Source of the DNA: Bursaphelenchus xylophilus | Taxonomy: Eukaryota > Nematoda > Chromadorea > Rhabditida > Aphelenchoididae | Length of the DNA stretch: 64,000 bases | Direction of reading: 5' to 3' | Assembly: GCA_904066235.2 (NCBI GenBank) | Contig: CAJFCV020000004.1 | Span: forward strand, 5,208,001 to 5,272,000 | Part shown: positions 14,466 through 25,584 of the stretch, one piece after another | Position numbering within the stretch: position 1 is the stretch's first letter | How the letters are laid out: each line of letters starts with the position of its first letter | Notes under the pieces: model-generated | What the model was told of the DNA's origin: nothing | What the model saw: the letters and a program-made list of their open reading frames with translations, nothing else | Databases searched by the model: none | Made by a program: the position numbers and the translations under genes

Positions 14466-16065
14466 GCGCCGCACAGCATTCCGAATTATTTTTGCCGCCG
14501 ACCGGCGTCCGAAAAAATGAAAAAAATGAGATACGCCTCTTACATTTTTGCCAATATCTCGCTAGCCTCGAAGTGTAACGTGAATCTGAAAATTGTGTTT
14601 CAAAGCTGACACTTTTGTCCTTCAGAATATATTAATTTTGTAATGATACTTATTATGTACGGCAAGGAAACCGTTGCTGAAAAATGGCAAATTTCAACAT
14701 TCAATGTCAGAAAAATGTACTTTCGAAGTGCCAGATCACAAAATTATGGGCCTCATTGTGTGCAACATCTTGAACACTATAAGATATAACAATTTCGGGC
14801 ATTTTCTGGCCCGATTCGCAGAGTTATAGCCGAAAAACTGCAATTTTGGTCTTCTTATTGTGCTATCTGCACTTTAAAAGTACATACAAAAAATCCCTCT
14901 TAAATTATTGTTGCCCAGGTTGTGATGGACCATTGCGCAAAATCTCAGCTTTCCAGGACTCCTCCGGAAAAAGTTATAACGGTTACAATGTGTGACCCTT
15001 GTATGCCCAATATTTTGTAAAATACAGTACACCATGGTAAAAAATAGCTCTATATGGCCTACGTAAACTTACTCGAAACCTGAACACTGTCTCTCAGATT
15101 TTTCCGCATGAGGGACACGATTTCAAGTTTTCGCTATACTAAAAGGGAAAACGGTGAAAAGTTGGGGACATAGCTGGGAATTTTTTTTATGTAGTTGACC
15201 GTGTAATTACGATCAATTTTTTTTACCCCAACCAACGCGACAGCAGCAATATAAATTCCATCATTTAACACCATATTGCACCATAGTTCACCGTACACTA
15301 AAATTTTACTAAATATTGGACATACGAGGGTCCCATATTGTAACCGTTATAACTTTTTCCGGAGGAGCCCTGGAAAGCTGAAATTTTGCGCAATGGTCCA
15401 TCACAACCTGGGCAACAATAATTTAAGAGGGATTTTTTGTATGTACTTATAAAGTGCAGATAGCTCAATAAGAAGGCCAAAATTGCCGTTTTTCGGCTAT
15501 AACTCTGCGAATCGGGCCAGAAAATGCCTGAAATTGTTATATCTTATAGTGTTCAAGATGCTGTACACAATGGAGCCCATAATTTTGCGATCTGGCACTT
15601 AGAAAGTACATTTTTCTGGCATTGAATGTTGAAATTTGCCATTTTTCAGCAACGGTTTCCTTGCCGTACATAATAAGTATCATTACAAAATTAATATATT
15701 CTGAAGGACAAAAGTGTCAGCTTTGAAACACAATTTTCAGATTCACGCTACACTTTGAGGCTAGCGAGATATTGGTAAAAATGTAAGGGGCGAATCACAT
15801 TTTTTCATTTTTTCGGACGCCGGTCGGCGGCAAAAATAATTCGGAATGCTGTGCGGCGCAAAATCCCTCCGAACAAAAAAAAACGAGCGGCGCAAAATTC
15901 TTGCGGCTCGCAAACGCGTCAGCCAAAAATAATTATTTGATGATTCAATAGTGACATTTCGTACGATTGCAGCGAAAAAAAATCAGTCCAATTTCACCCT
16001 GTCCAATTTCCGCGCTCTGTACAAATTATTTCTGTCCAATTTCACTCTGTCCAATTTCCAAATTT

Positions 16066-16452
16066 TTTCTAATATTTATTTGTGAGAATCTTAGCTCGCG
16101 CTTTGCAGAAACAACCGAGATTTTTAGATCGAAAGTCGGCGAAAATTTAGGACTTTTTGCCGAATTTCGGCACGAAAAGTTGCATACCTATTTCTATCGC
16201 GGCCGCGGATACCTATTTCCACAAAAAATTTATTTTTTCCGCATGAAACTGCCAAATTATGGCCAAAAACCGTTTTTCTCTCTGACCGCTCTCCGCGTTA
16301 GGCGTACTCTCTCCGCGGAAAAAATGGTTCAATATCTCTGTGGCGGTTGCAAAGCGCGAGCTGAAACTTTCAGGAATTGATATTTAGTTGATGCCGACGT
16401 GTGTGCAAAATTTAAAGAAAATCTGAGCGTCGCACTTGGGGTACTTCCCGTG
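16066..16452. mobile_element. Truncated copy of the 54142-54590 MITE family
   Basis: Reverse-complement relative of the complete element at 54142-54590. Shared blocks include CTAGCTCGCGCTTTGCAGAA (one mismatch) and ACCGAGATTTTTAGATCGAA. Its right end reads GCACTTGGGGTACTTCCC, the family terminus. About 60-80 bp of the other end are missing where it meets the foldback element. Confidence 0.75.
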
Positions 16453-16480
16453 TAAGTTGAAAACTTCAAACGCAAGTTTA

Positions 16481-16712
16481 ACATAGAAATACCGTTAATA
16501 TTAGTCTTAACTACTTTAACTACTTTTACTGATTATTTCATAGGTCTTTTTGACAAGAAGGGGCAATTTAGTTTCTAAAAAATTTCCAATTAGATTCGTG
16601 ACAAAAAAATTCCAAAAAAGTTCAATTTGACAATCAAAATGACAGAACAATTCGACATGACCAAAATGACTTTGAAAACGTGAACGACGCGTTGAGTTGA
16701 CGATCATGCCTT
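16481..16712. repeat. Dispersed repeat related to 55409-55640
   Basis: Same-orientation similarity with 55409-55640. It starts at TAACATAGA and is strongest over AAATGACAGAACAATT, a GACC-AAAATGAC block and the final GTTGACGA. Both copies lie on the same side of a copy of the CAAGGGAAG-type MITE, which may mean they moved or were captured together. Confidence 0.5.
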
Positions 16713-17336
16713 CGCTACACCCATTTGCTTTGAACACATAAAATGTCTCGTTTTTCAAATTCTGGAGATTTCCAAAACGAAAACTTGGAACTTTTCTTAC
16801 TTCCTCATTTCAATTTTGTCGTAACCTTGGACGTTTTTTCTGGTTTCTCCAAAAAGTTTATCTGACACGCAGATCTTTTTATGGATCTAAAGTTTCAAAA
16901 ATCTTTAAAAAGAATATCCATCACTCTCAAAATATGTTGTTTCATATGAAAACTGACGCAACGCGAAAGGGAAATTGCGGATTTTCAAAAGGGGATTTTA
17001 AAAAATCTCGTTTCAGCCAAAAGTGTGTTTTAAAAAACGCGATTTCTAAGTCACTGAATCAGCCGTCAGTTAGGCCAGACGCGGTTGGCGGTTCCAGATT
17101 TTTTCTGTTTGCATTCTTGAAGACATCAGCTTTCTATATCCTTCTTTACCCTGAACAGTCCTTTCAATATGCCAGTTTGGTTATATTATAACTAATTCAT
17201 CATGTCCAACAGAAATGTTCAACAAAAGTATAGATTGTTTATTAATTAAGTAATCACAAAGTTGGATAATGCACTTTTGGACGAGACCATGAGAAGACGA
17301 AAGAGGAATGGCACAACAACAAAAGAACAACAACTT
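16713..17336. other. Intergenic, 3' side of the grl gene
   Basis: No supportable gene. It contains the 3' flank of the minus-strand GRL gene; TTTATT near 17240 on the plus strand is a possible AATAAA signal for that gene. Confidence 0.5.
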
Positions 17337-17966
17337 CTAATGGAAAACCACGCAGGTGCTCTTGTCGTTGCCAGCGGCACAAGCCTTCTTTCCTTCCAGA
17401 GGGATTAGGGTGAATCCCTTGGTGGGGGCACAGGATACCGCGACGTTCTCGGTCTTGTACTCCTCCTTCAGGATCTTCTCAATGCTGGAGGCGACCTTGA
17501 CGGTGTCTTCTTCAGCGAGTTCCTGAAATTATCAGGTATAAGTCAGGAAATGGAAATACATGGAAATACTGTCCCGGATGAAAGGTCTTACCTTCTCGAT
17601 GACATCGACGATCTCCGAACACTTGAGTGGGGCCTCTTCGGCAGATCTCTTCTTTCTTCCGCCACATCCACAGCCTCCGGCAGCTGGGAGTTGTGGCAAC
17701 GAGAACTGTGGTGGAGGTGGCAGGGAGAATTGTGGTGGAGGTGGGAGTGGGGGAGGGCAGAAGCTAGGTGGAGGGGGTGGGGGTGGCAGGGAGATCTGAG
17801 GTGGGGGTGGCAGGGAGATTTGAGGTGGAGGTGGCAAGGAGATCTGAGGAGGGCACGGTGGTGGGGGAGGGGGAGCGCATCCACAGCCGCCTCCTCCGGC
17901 ACTGGGGAACAGGAAGGCGGAGGTGATGGCGGGGAAGGCAAACAACAGAACGGACTTTATCATCAT
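17337..17966 (-). CDS. Ground-like (GRL) domain secreted protein
   Basis: Exons on the minus strand: 17592-17966 and 17337-17522 (69-bp intron), 186 aa. The first methionine pair is followed by a hydrophobic signal peptide (KSVLLFAFPAITSAF). A cysteine cluster GGGGCGCAPPPPPPC and a proline-rich stretch built of repeated PPPPQ(I/F)SLP units follow, then GCGCGGRKKRSAEE, a likely dibasic (furin-type) site. The C-terminal 80 residues have the ground-like pattern: KCSEIVDVIEKELAEED, then VSCAPTKGFTLI and a final CVVF. Ground-like proteins are nematode-specific, hedgehog-related secreted proteins linked to cuticle and extracellular matrix in C. elegans. Which grl gene this matches is not clear. Confidence 0.85.
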
Positions 17967-18390
17967 GATCAACTACTCGATCCGAGGGTTGGAATGTCTT
18001 CTGATCTAAGGACATCCCTTTAAATATCGTCTTTTCAAGGCTATCCATTCCATTGCCTGAGGGTTTTTTTGAGGATGTGACACCTCCCATATTTAGAATA
18101 TTGGAACTTGGCTGGAATCCAGCCGTGAAACGCCCTCAGGGGCTGGGATCTACAGTTTGTGAGGGGGCGGTGTGTACTTTCGCTGCTCGCTTTCAATAAA
18201 AACGTCAAAAGAATTGAACCGCGCGATTGTTATCACAATTTGGAAAAGCCTAAAAAAGAAGAGTGTCCAGTTTGAGAGAGATCACGGCGAACGAAGAGGG
18301 TTCCGCAGACAGCCAAAGACACAACAGGCCATCAGTGCGTTCATGAGGCTGGGCACTGGTCTGCTCGGTCTGTATTCTCGCACCTCAACC

Positions 18391-20046
18391 ATGAAATTCT
18401 TCACCGTCGATGCATTCACAAGTCAAGTTTTCCGCGGAAATTCGGCTGCCGTCGTGATTGAGGTGGGTGAGACTCACTTTCACTCGTCTGGAAGTTTTGA
18501 AATATGGATATCAGAGATCAAAGCTGGTTTTTATTGAGGGAGTTGAAGAAAGATCGCATGGAAACTTTAGAGTTTCATTTGGGGGATATTATAAAGAAAC
18601 CTTCGGAGGAAAATTGATGTCGTAATTGTAGTGTATGTCTTCGGATAATGTTTAACACATTCATGATTAGATTTAGAGGCTTCAATGTAACAGCAAAAAC
18701 AAATAAATAATGCCACTATGATGTCATTCAGTAAATTTGAAATCGTTTAGAGGAATGACATTCCTGATGCGATCAAACAAAAGTTGGCTGCAGAGTTCAA
18801 TGTTTCCGAGACGGCGTTCCCTCTTCCCTTAAACGACAAGACGTTCGAAGAAGGTGACTCAGCGATCTTGACATTGCTATCATTGTATTTCCTAATCTTA
18901 CCATGTCTTATTTCAGCGGACCAATTCTCTTTACGATGGTTTACTCCAACCAATGAGGTACCCCTCTGTGGTCACGCTACCCTCGCAACGTCACATGTAA
19001 TCTTTAATGAACTCGGTATGTGACATTTTGAATGAGGTCGAGGTGAGGATAATTTGTAGGTAATCGAAATGACGAAATCCATTTCCAAACTCAATCCGGA
19101 ACTTTGTCTGTAGCTAAGAAAGAAGGCCAACTATGCATGGTAATGCCCAATTATGAGGCTTTTAACCTGGATTCCGTGGAAGCCGCATTGAGTAAGGAGT
19201 TCAGACAGGTAGGGTTACTGTAACTTCGGATTTTTAAACTAAATTTAAACAAAAATAATTTTGACTGCATAGATTAGTGATTACTTAATGGTTAAATACT
19301 GATGACCTAATCTCCTCTCGACTTTCAGATGACGGACTTGAACCAGATCGGGCGTCAAGCTGCTGAAGTAAGCGATTAACCGGTCTTTTCTAAAAATCTT
19401 TGTTGATTGTAATATGACTCTTCTTTTCTTCCAGCGCATTGTTCCGCTCGATGTTATCCAGCAACTCGCTTATAATCCGGATTCGAAAAAACTTGTGATT
19501 GCGTTGCGGGATTCGGTTACGTAGTAAGTATCAGCGGTGATATAATGTGTTTTGTCACAAAAAGAAGACGTTCACTTTTAGCGAGGAATTCATCAAGTAC
19601 AAACCACAAAATATACAAGACGTAGACCCTGAGGGGTTATTCTGTAGAGGTGTAATGATTACATTCTCTCCGAAAGACCCACAGAAACAAGGCTTCCCTA
19701 TGGCCGACTATGTCCTCAGATATTTCTCCCCTTGGAATGGGATTCCAGAAGATCCGGCAACAGGCTCAGCACAGTGTGTTGCGGCCCCCTTCTGGGCTAA
19801 GATAATTGGACGCCAAACTTTGAAAGGTATATGAGGACCTGAGGGCCGGGGGAATTAATTAACGGTGTTTCGCTGCCTTTCTTAAATGTGTAATTAAGCC
19901 GGCGCCCGCTTATTGTTCACTTTACAGCACTGCAATGCTATCCATCGCGTGGTGCCGAGTTCGAGGCCGCCGTCCACGAGAAACGGATCGAGTTGCGTGG
20001 TCAAGCAGTGACTGTGATGCAGGGCCAACTCCGCGCTCTCCAATGA
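18391..20046 (+). CDS. PhzF/PBLD-like isomerase
   Basis: Exons: 18391-18462, 18751-18853, 18917-19015, 19060-19208, 19329-19367, 19435-19523, 19582-19826, 19928-20046; 304 aa, close to human PBLD. The fold is the phenazine-biosynthesis PhzF type (two diaminopimelate-epimerase-like halves). Visible motifs are [16 protein letters not shown] at the N-terminus, SETAF with the family's catalytic glutamate, [19 protein letters not shown], and [10 protein letters not shown] in the second half. An in-frame ATG at 18343 would add 16 residues; I chose 18391 because MKFFTVDAF aligns with the family start. The animal substrate is unknown. TTTTCAG- or TTTAG-type acceptors end every intron. AATAAA at 20078-20083 is a likely polyadenylation signal. 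Confidence 0.9.
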
Positions 20047-21184
20047 CTATATTTATATAAGTGAGACGTCAGTGTAATAAACTTTTTATATCCTTTTTGA
20101 GTAATGTCGTCCTCTCTAATCTCTGTATCTGAAAACCGAGACATGGCAAAGTTAAATTTGGTTTTTTCGAAGGATTAGGCCTTTAATTTTCATATTTTTT
20201 ATAGTTCGGAGCCCAAAAAACGTATAATTCCAAGCCTTTGCACGACAAAAAAAAGTAATGACTGAAGTAAGTGCAGAAGATGACGTCCCAACCTGTCCTT
20301 ATCTGCAACCTTTTTATGATGCGAACTCAAAGATTTTATTCAATTAATGTCAAAGAAACGTCTAGAGGTGTAGGCGGGTCATAGCGGAGATGGCTGGGGG
20401 TGGTGAAGAAGCCGGGACATTCTCCATCAGAAGCCACAACTGGCCTAACGAACCCCGGCCCGCTGAATGGCCGTGATTATGTGGATGTCGGGGTTTATGT
20501 AATTCTTGGTTCGGCGACGCTTTTGGTTTCTCTCTTTGGGGGCTTCAGAAGCGCCCTTGTTTCCTTATTTGATAGTGAAGGTCCTAATTGAATTTCATAA
20601 GTGCTGTGTTAGTTTTTTCCGGCCCTTTCTACGTTTTGCGAAGCTTAGCAGATGAACTGGGATATATGGCTGTAACATTGGGGGATTGGGGTCGGGCCTG
20701 TGTTCAGATGAATGGATTCTTAAAGACGTATCTTCATCATAAACCATGTTTAGAACGAGCCGTAGATCGTGGGGTTGGGCCGTTTCTTGAGACCTCAATT
20801 CTTGAGTGTTGGCTTTGAGCCGAGCTGCACTTGGCTCCACTATCACATATCAGAGCCTAATTAAACGGAGCTCGACTTTCACGGCCTGCAAAGGAATTGT
20901 GTGAAAGGGCCGTCCTAATCCGAGTCCTAATCCCGGCGACACTTCAGCGACCAGATTTTTCTTTTTGGGGGGTTTCTGACCTTCTTTTCTGGGCATTGTT
21001 CGAAGCGCGGATTCATCGTCCCACCTCCATCCATGCCCCACTTTTCTTCTTTTAGAGTTCGCCCTCAGGAAATGCGATTGGCCAAGGGTTCCGTCGCAAC
21101 ATTAGCCCTTTAACTTGGATTATAACAGACTAGTTAAAGTAGTAATTGTCTTTTGGAAGGAAATATTTATGTTCGCCGACATTA
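20047..21184. other. Intergenic, no supported gene
   Basis: 1.1 kb between the PBLD-like gene and the GPCR. Short frames (20400-20591, 20588-20818 and minus-strand overlaps) have no family signal. It presumably holds the GPCR promoter. Confidence 0.55.
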
Positions 21185-23200
21185 ATGCAGTTGGCCACCA
21201 TCGACGGCGACGCCGATCTGACCATCCACAACATTTCCATCCTGCCTTCCGATCAGTGTGCCACGGAGGAGCAGAGAGTGAGGATTTATATTAATCAAGG
21301 GGTTTTGTTACTTATTATTTTAGGCAGCCAAATGCTGTTGTGGTGATGGTTTTTTCTACGACTTTCCACAGCGCAAATGTTTGGTCTCGGCGAATGTTGG
21401 GTTTATGTTTGGGCGGGTGAACAACAACTGGCCTCATATGGTCGTTTACGGCTTCGTTTACCCCATGCTGGTGCTGACTATGGTGGCTCCATTAAGTGCT
21501 GTTATGCTGGGAATGGGGAAACGAGAGAAGAGAGAAGGAGATAGACGTTTCGTAAGTGACTACTGCTGCTAAATACGGTACTCTTTTGAGCCGAATCCCT
21601 TGTATCAAATGATCTGGCTGTTGTGTTTTTGTGGTTGGATCAGTCTTCTTGCTCCTCTCCCCTTTTCTGTGTGGTATTATGTTACGGGTAATGGAATCAG
21701 GAATCTGAATCAGTCGATTGTCATGTGTCATCTTTTCCGAACCTCAATGGAAGCCATTCCGCATACAATGGACACAATGATGACATTATTTAGCGTTCTT
21801 TTAGCCGCCGCTAGGTGAGCTTTGGCATGTGTAATGCAAAATTTATTTCATTTCTTTAGATTTTTAACTCAATATCATCGCAATACCCTCAAATTACGTA
21901 CAGTAGAGCGTTTCTCGCGGGCCATTTGGACTATAATCATCGTGTGTGTGATGCTGGGAACTCTTCGCTTCTTCGAACACGAGGCTGCTGTCTACACTTT
22001 TTGTATGGGTAAGATAACTCTTGTTCTTCATAGTAATTGCGGGTTTAGACACGGAACCCGGTCCCTATTGGGCTCGTCGATGCATGGTCAGAGATGGGAG
22101 TCTGATCACTTTTATCAATCGAAGATTCTGGAAGGTCTTCCTTCCTCTGGCCGACTTCTTTGTCCAATTTGTGGTGCCCGGAGTCATGCTCACATTGCTG
22201 CATATAGGCTTCAACCGAGAGCCTAATATTGACATTGAAGGATTAAACACGCAGTAAGTCTTCCCAAGATATTTACAAATACCGGGAGATGACATAGAGT
22301 GCATGAGAGATGGACTACGGTTGTATGCCCATATTATGAATTCCTAGGTAATTAACCTTTATTTAGTAATCGCTTTGGCCGCTCACCGCGAGACCAAACG
22401 CGGATTCTGATTTACGCTGTCACCACTGCCTTTCTGGTCGTCCAACTGCCTACAGCTATCGTCACTACCCTTAGTCTTACAGTAACGCACTTCCATACAA
22501 ATAAAATTGGTGAGTCCGTTGGTGGATAGTAATGCTCCTTTCAAGTTGGTCTAATTACTCTTTCCATCGGCCATCTTCAACCTCTTCTTTCCATCTCCAC
22601 CATTATGGCCAATTGTGGGGCCTTATTAACTGCTTATTATGTAATTGTGAAAGAGGACGATCTGGATGTTGGGGATTCCCATGCTTCCATTTCATCCACC
22701 GACGGAGTCGACGATTATTTATTAGGAGATCGACGAAGAAGTACAAGGTACGTGGAATTAATAGGCAATGAAAATAGTAAATGTCATGTTTGTGACTGCC
22801 CAAACAACTTAAAAATGTAATCTGTTTCTCATATAAATATTTGATGCCATGGAGATTAGATCCACCCGAGGGTACAATTACGTAACCAACATTGTAAATG
22901 TCTGTCATACCGAGCGTGAAATGACGCACTGAAAGTTGCAATTAGGACAAATGCTGAGGAAAAATGTCATGCATTCTATTATATTATAATTAAGCCGTTC
23001 CTGCAAATAACCCAACTAAAATGCAAAGACATTCTGTTGTAAATCTTTATGCATTTCCAATTTGTTGCAGGAATTACCTGACAGTCAGTCGGTCGTTTGA
23101 TACAAGTTCGATGCGATCTTTCTCCAGGAAAGGCTCTGATTTCCCGGACGATTTCGTGTTCCTCGTCAACGCCCCCAATTCTCCCGCCCCGTCACAATAA
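21185..23200 (+). CDS. Orphan neuropeptide-type GPCR (rhodopsin class, SPR/Srw-like)
   Basis: Exons: 21185-21277, 21324-21551, 21591-21814, 21860-22008, 22049-22253, 22367-22509, 22546-22747, 23071-23200; 457 aa. Seven hydrophobic spans are visible: [20 protein letters not shown] (TM1), [19 protein letters not shown] (TM2), the [20 protein letters not shown] span (TM3), [15 protein letters not shown] (TM4), [19 protein letters not shown] (TM5), [16 protein letters not shown] (TM6) and [20 protein letters not shown] (TM7). The GFVYP opening and EA(I/V)P-x-x-x-D/H-T-x-S stretch in TM3 resemble sex-peptide-receptor/DMSR-like peptide receptors. The extracellular N-terminus has an [15 protein letters not shown] cysteine patch. 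The usual E/DRY at the end of TM3 is replaced by AARF. The tail is Ser-rich. The ligand is unknown; a small amidated-peptide gene lies 1.9 kb downstream. Confidence 0.8.
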
Positions 23201-25059
23201 ACCAATATATCTTGCGTAATGCCTCAATAATTTGTACATATGCATATATCTATATAAATATATGTCGTGTCTCGCATTCCTTGATGTGTTTTGTCGATCC
23301 ATGGCAAAGCAGATGGATATAGAATAGTACAAACAAAATTTTCCTTCATTTTTGGTTGTTTTCAGCCTTTGGAAGAGGTGATAATAGGGGTGGTAATGGG
23401 GCATTGTAATAATTTTAAAGGATTGACGACCAAGCTGCTTGGAGCATTGGTAATTGCACTTTTGGCAATCATCACGTCAAGAAACAGGACATGTTTCCTT
23501 CAAATTGACGTCATCTTTTTGAAATAATATAAAATATTATGTATGTATAACTTCCACCTACATATATATACATCCATGTACGCCCGGAAGACTTCTTTGG
23601 TCGAAGAGATGGTCAACTTGTTCATTCAAGTCAGTCTAGACTGTATTCTCTTTGTTTATTATATCTTATTTGTAATGGATCAGAGACTTTAAGTGGATTA
23701 TGCAATTTACGACCGCCCCTCCTGATGATGACAAATCGCGTCTTGGGTTGTGTCCAGAGAAACGTTGAATAAATCATGATATTCAATTAGGCTTCAAGAG
23801 GATGTTTAAGATATAAATTCCTCATGGAGATTCCGGGAGGCCGTTGCTTCTGGAATACAGTAACTATTATATAAAATCAATATATAGCATCATAGTTAGG
23901 ACACCTTCTGCAGCTCCGATACCCGATAACGGAAGTGGAATTTTGTGAGTAACTTCCACGATTTGCTTTCATTATTAGATCGTATTTGAATGAGGAATAA
24001 ATTCAGATGTATTTCTAAAGCAAGCCAAGCCTGATCGGAATTTATTTTAGTAATAATGATAGAATTGTTTCATACCTATCCTTTGTATGTCTTCGTTTCC
24101 GAGAATTCGGTTCCACGGTTTCCCTTCAACTACCGAGTTTACTTAACCTTCCTATCTTTGTGCTAAAACATAATATCTTTTGTCTCCGATTTAACATTGT
24201 CCATACTACGTGTCCAACCCACCGGATTAAAGAGATCCTTTTTTACAGATTCAAATCCGACATCTCCTACTCTTATATTGCTGTTATCGTTTACCGGGAT
24301 TATCCTTAATTAGACGCCGGAAATGCTTTGTTTCAATGGAAACTCTGGACGTCCGCCCAACTGCGGAAATTGGGAATTACTGGGCGAAGAATATTAAAGT
24401 AGATAAATATCAGGCCATCGACTTCAGATTCTCGTGGGAGAATCGCCAGGGTCACATCGGACATACCCTACATTATATTAGACATGCTGCCCGACAATTT
24501 GCTTCATTTCCTGGGATGTAGTTTGTTGGTGGAAATCTTGTGAATTGCATTCACCTCTTACATGACGAAAAAGTCACCTTTTGACATCCTGGGTTCAAAA
24601 TATCTTCTGCAGAGCTTTAATTGCCTTTTCAAGCAGTGGTTAACATTTCCGGGATTACTTTAAAACACTTTCGTCCCTAAAATCATCTCCATTGACGGCG
24701 CAATTAATACTGTCTGCCACAATTTGGACTTTTAATGAGCCAACCAATATACATATTGGTATACTTGTCCCGAATGGTTATGTTCCCAGTTTTATTCTCC
24801 CCAGACCTCGTTTTCCGCTACGTTTTAACCCCGTTACATAAGATGATAGACAAAAAAGCGTTCTTCATTGTCCACATCAATATCCATTACCTGTACAATC
24901 GCCATGCCGTTGTATTACACTTGAATCTACGTTATTTTGCGGTTTCGACCTTTTTTGTGTTTAATCCATGTTTTTACCATATTGGTTTTAGTTTTTCTCT
25001 GCAGCAACCTGGGTCTGACTGAGTTCTCTACCGTAACCCTGTATATATTCGTGTTTAAA
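23201..25059. other. Intergenic, no supported gene
   Basis: 1.9 kb between the GPCR and the peptide gene. AT-rich with short scattered frames only. The sequence near 23240-23270 is a TA-rich low-complexity run. Confidence 0.5.
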
Positions 25060-25584
25060 ATGCATTCCCTGGTCATCACCACATTACTCCTCGCAGCCAT
25101 CTCTAATTCAGTAATCGGTAAGTATCCTCTAATTCGTGTTGAGTAATCGCTTGCAAAACCTTTCAAGGTAACACTTCTCAAACGCTTTTCTAAAATTCCC
25201 ATGAATTACTGTTTCCCTTTTCTCCGACTTTTTAAATTTAGCGTTCTCTTGTACTACTATTTTCGCTAATTCACAGGATTAGAAAAACTTGTTTTCTCTT
25301 CATTAGAAGTTAAATTGGAAGTCATATTAGAAGTAATTAGTCCTGATTAAATGCTAATTTCCCCCATTAAAGGCCTTGGATACATCTATGAGGACGCGTA
25401 TTATCCAATCCCTCGGGGCTCGCAAATCGTTGTGGAAGCCCCCTCAATCCCGGATGAGAAGGTGATACCACAACGACGCTTTGATCCCGCCTGGAGGCAT
25501 ATTGGATTGGGCAAGAGAACGGCCGAAGAGCGACGAACAGTCAGTGGAGAGCGGTCCTGGGCCATGATTGGACTGGGCCGGTAG
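25060..25584 (+). CDS. Neuropeptide precursor with two -IGLamide peptides
   Basis: Exons 25060-25117 and 25373-25584 (phase-1 intron of 255 bp); 89 aa. Residues 1-19 form a signal peptide (MHSLVITTLLLAAISNSVIG). A spacer follows, then a dibasic RR and FDPAWRHIGL ending in GKR, and, after another RR, a peptide ending SWAMIGL followed by GR and the stop. Gly before the basic residues is the amidation signal, so the predicted products are FDPAWRHIGL-amide and either SWAMIGL-amide or the longer form from the RR site. Both share W-x-x-I-G-L-amide. Some C. elegans NLP-5/NLP-6 peptides also end in -GLamide, but I do not recognise an orthologue. Secretion would be through the dense-core vesicle route served by UNC-31. 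Confidence 0.8.

Larger units (their letters stand above)
12560..16065. mobile_element. Large foldback element, split by two later insertions
   Basis: The outer right arm (about 15294-16062) is the reverse complement of a left arm that now lies in three pieces: about 12563-12718, 13918-13938 and 14466-15030. Shared landmarks are ATTGGACAG motifs at the outer edge, AATTTTGCGCCGCTCG, the stretch CCGACCGGCG, and ACGGTTACAAT near the centre. A spacer of roughly 260 bp (15031-15293) separates the arms. Removing the insertions leaves an element of about 1.8 kb with arms of some 750 bp. No transposase was recognised. The outer boundaries and target duplication are uncertain. Confidence 0.8.

Noticed and set aside
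17550..18023. 157-codon plus-strand frame
   Set aside because: Antisense shadow of the proline-repeat GRL exon; its Trp/Gly/Arg-rich product comes from reading CCN repeats backwards.
22009..22032. 24-nt intron option in the GPCR ending at TCATAG
   Set aside because: Too short to be spliced; the 40-nt intron ending at 22048 keeps the same frame.
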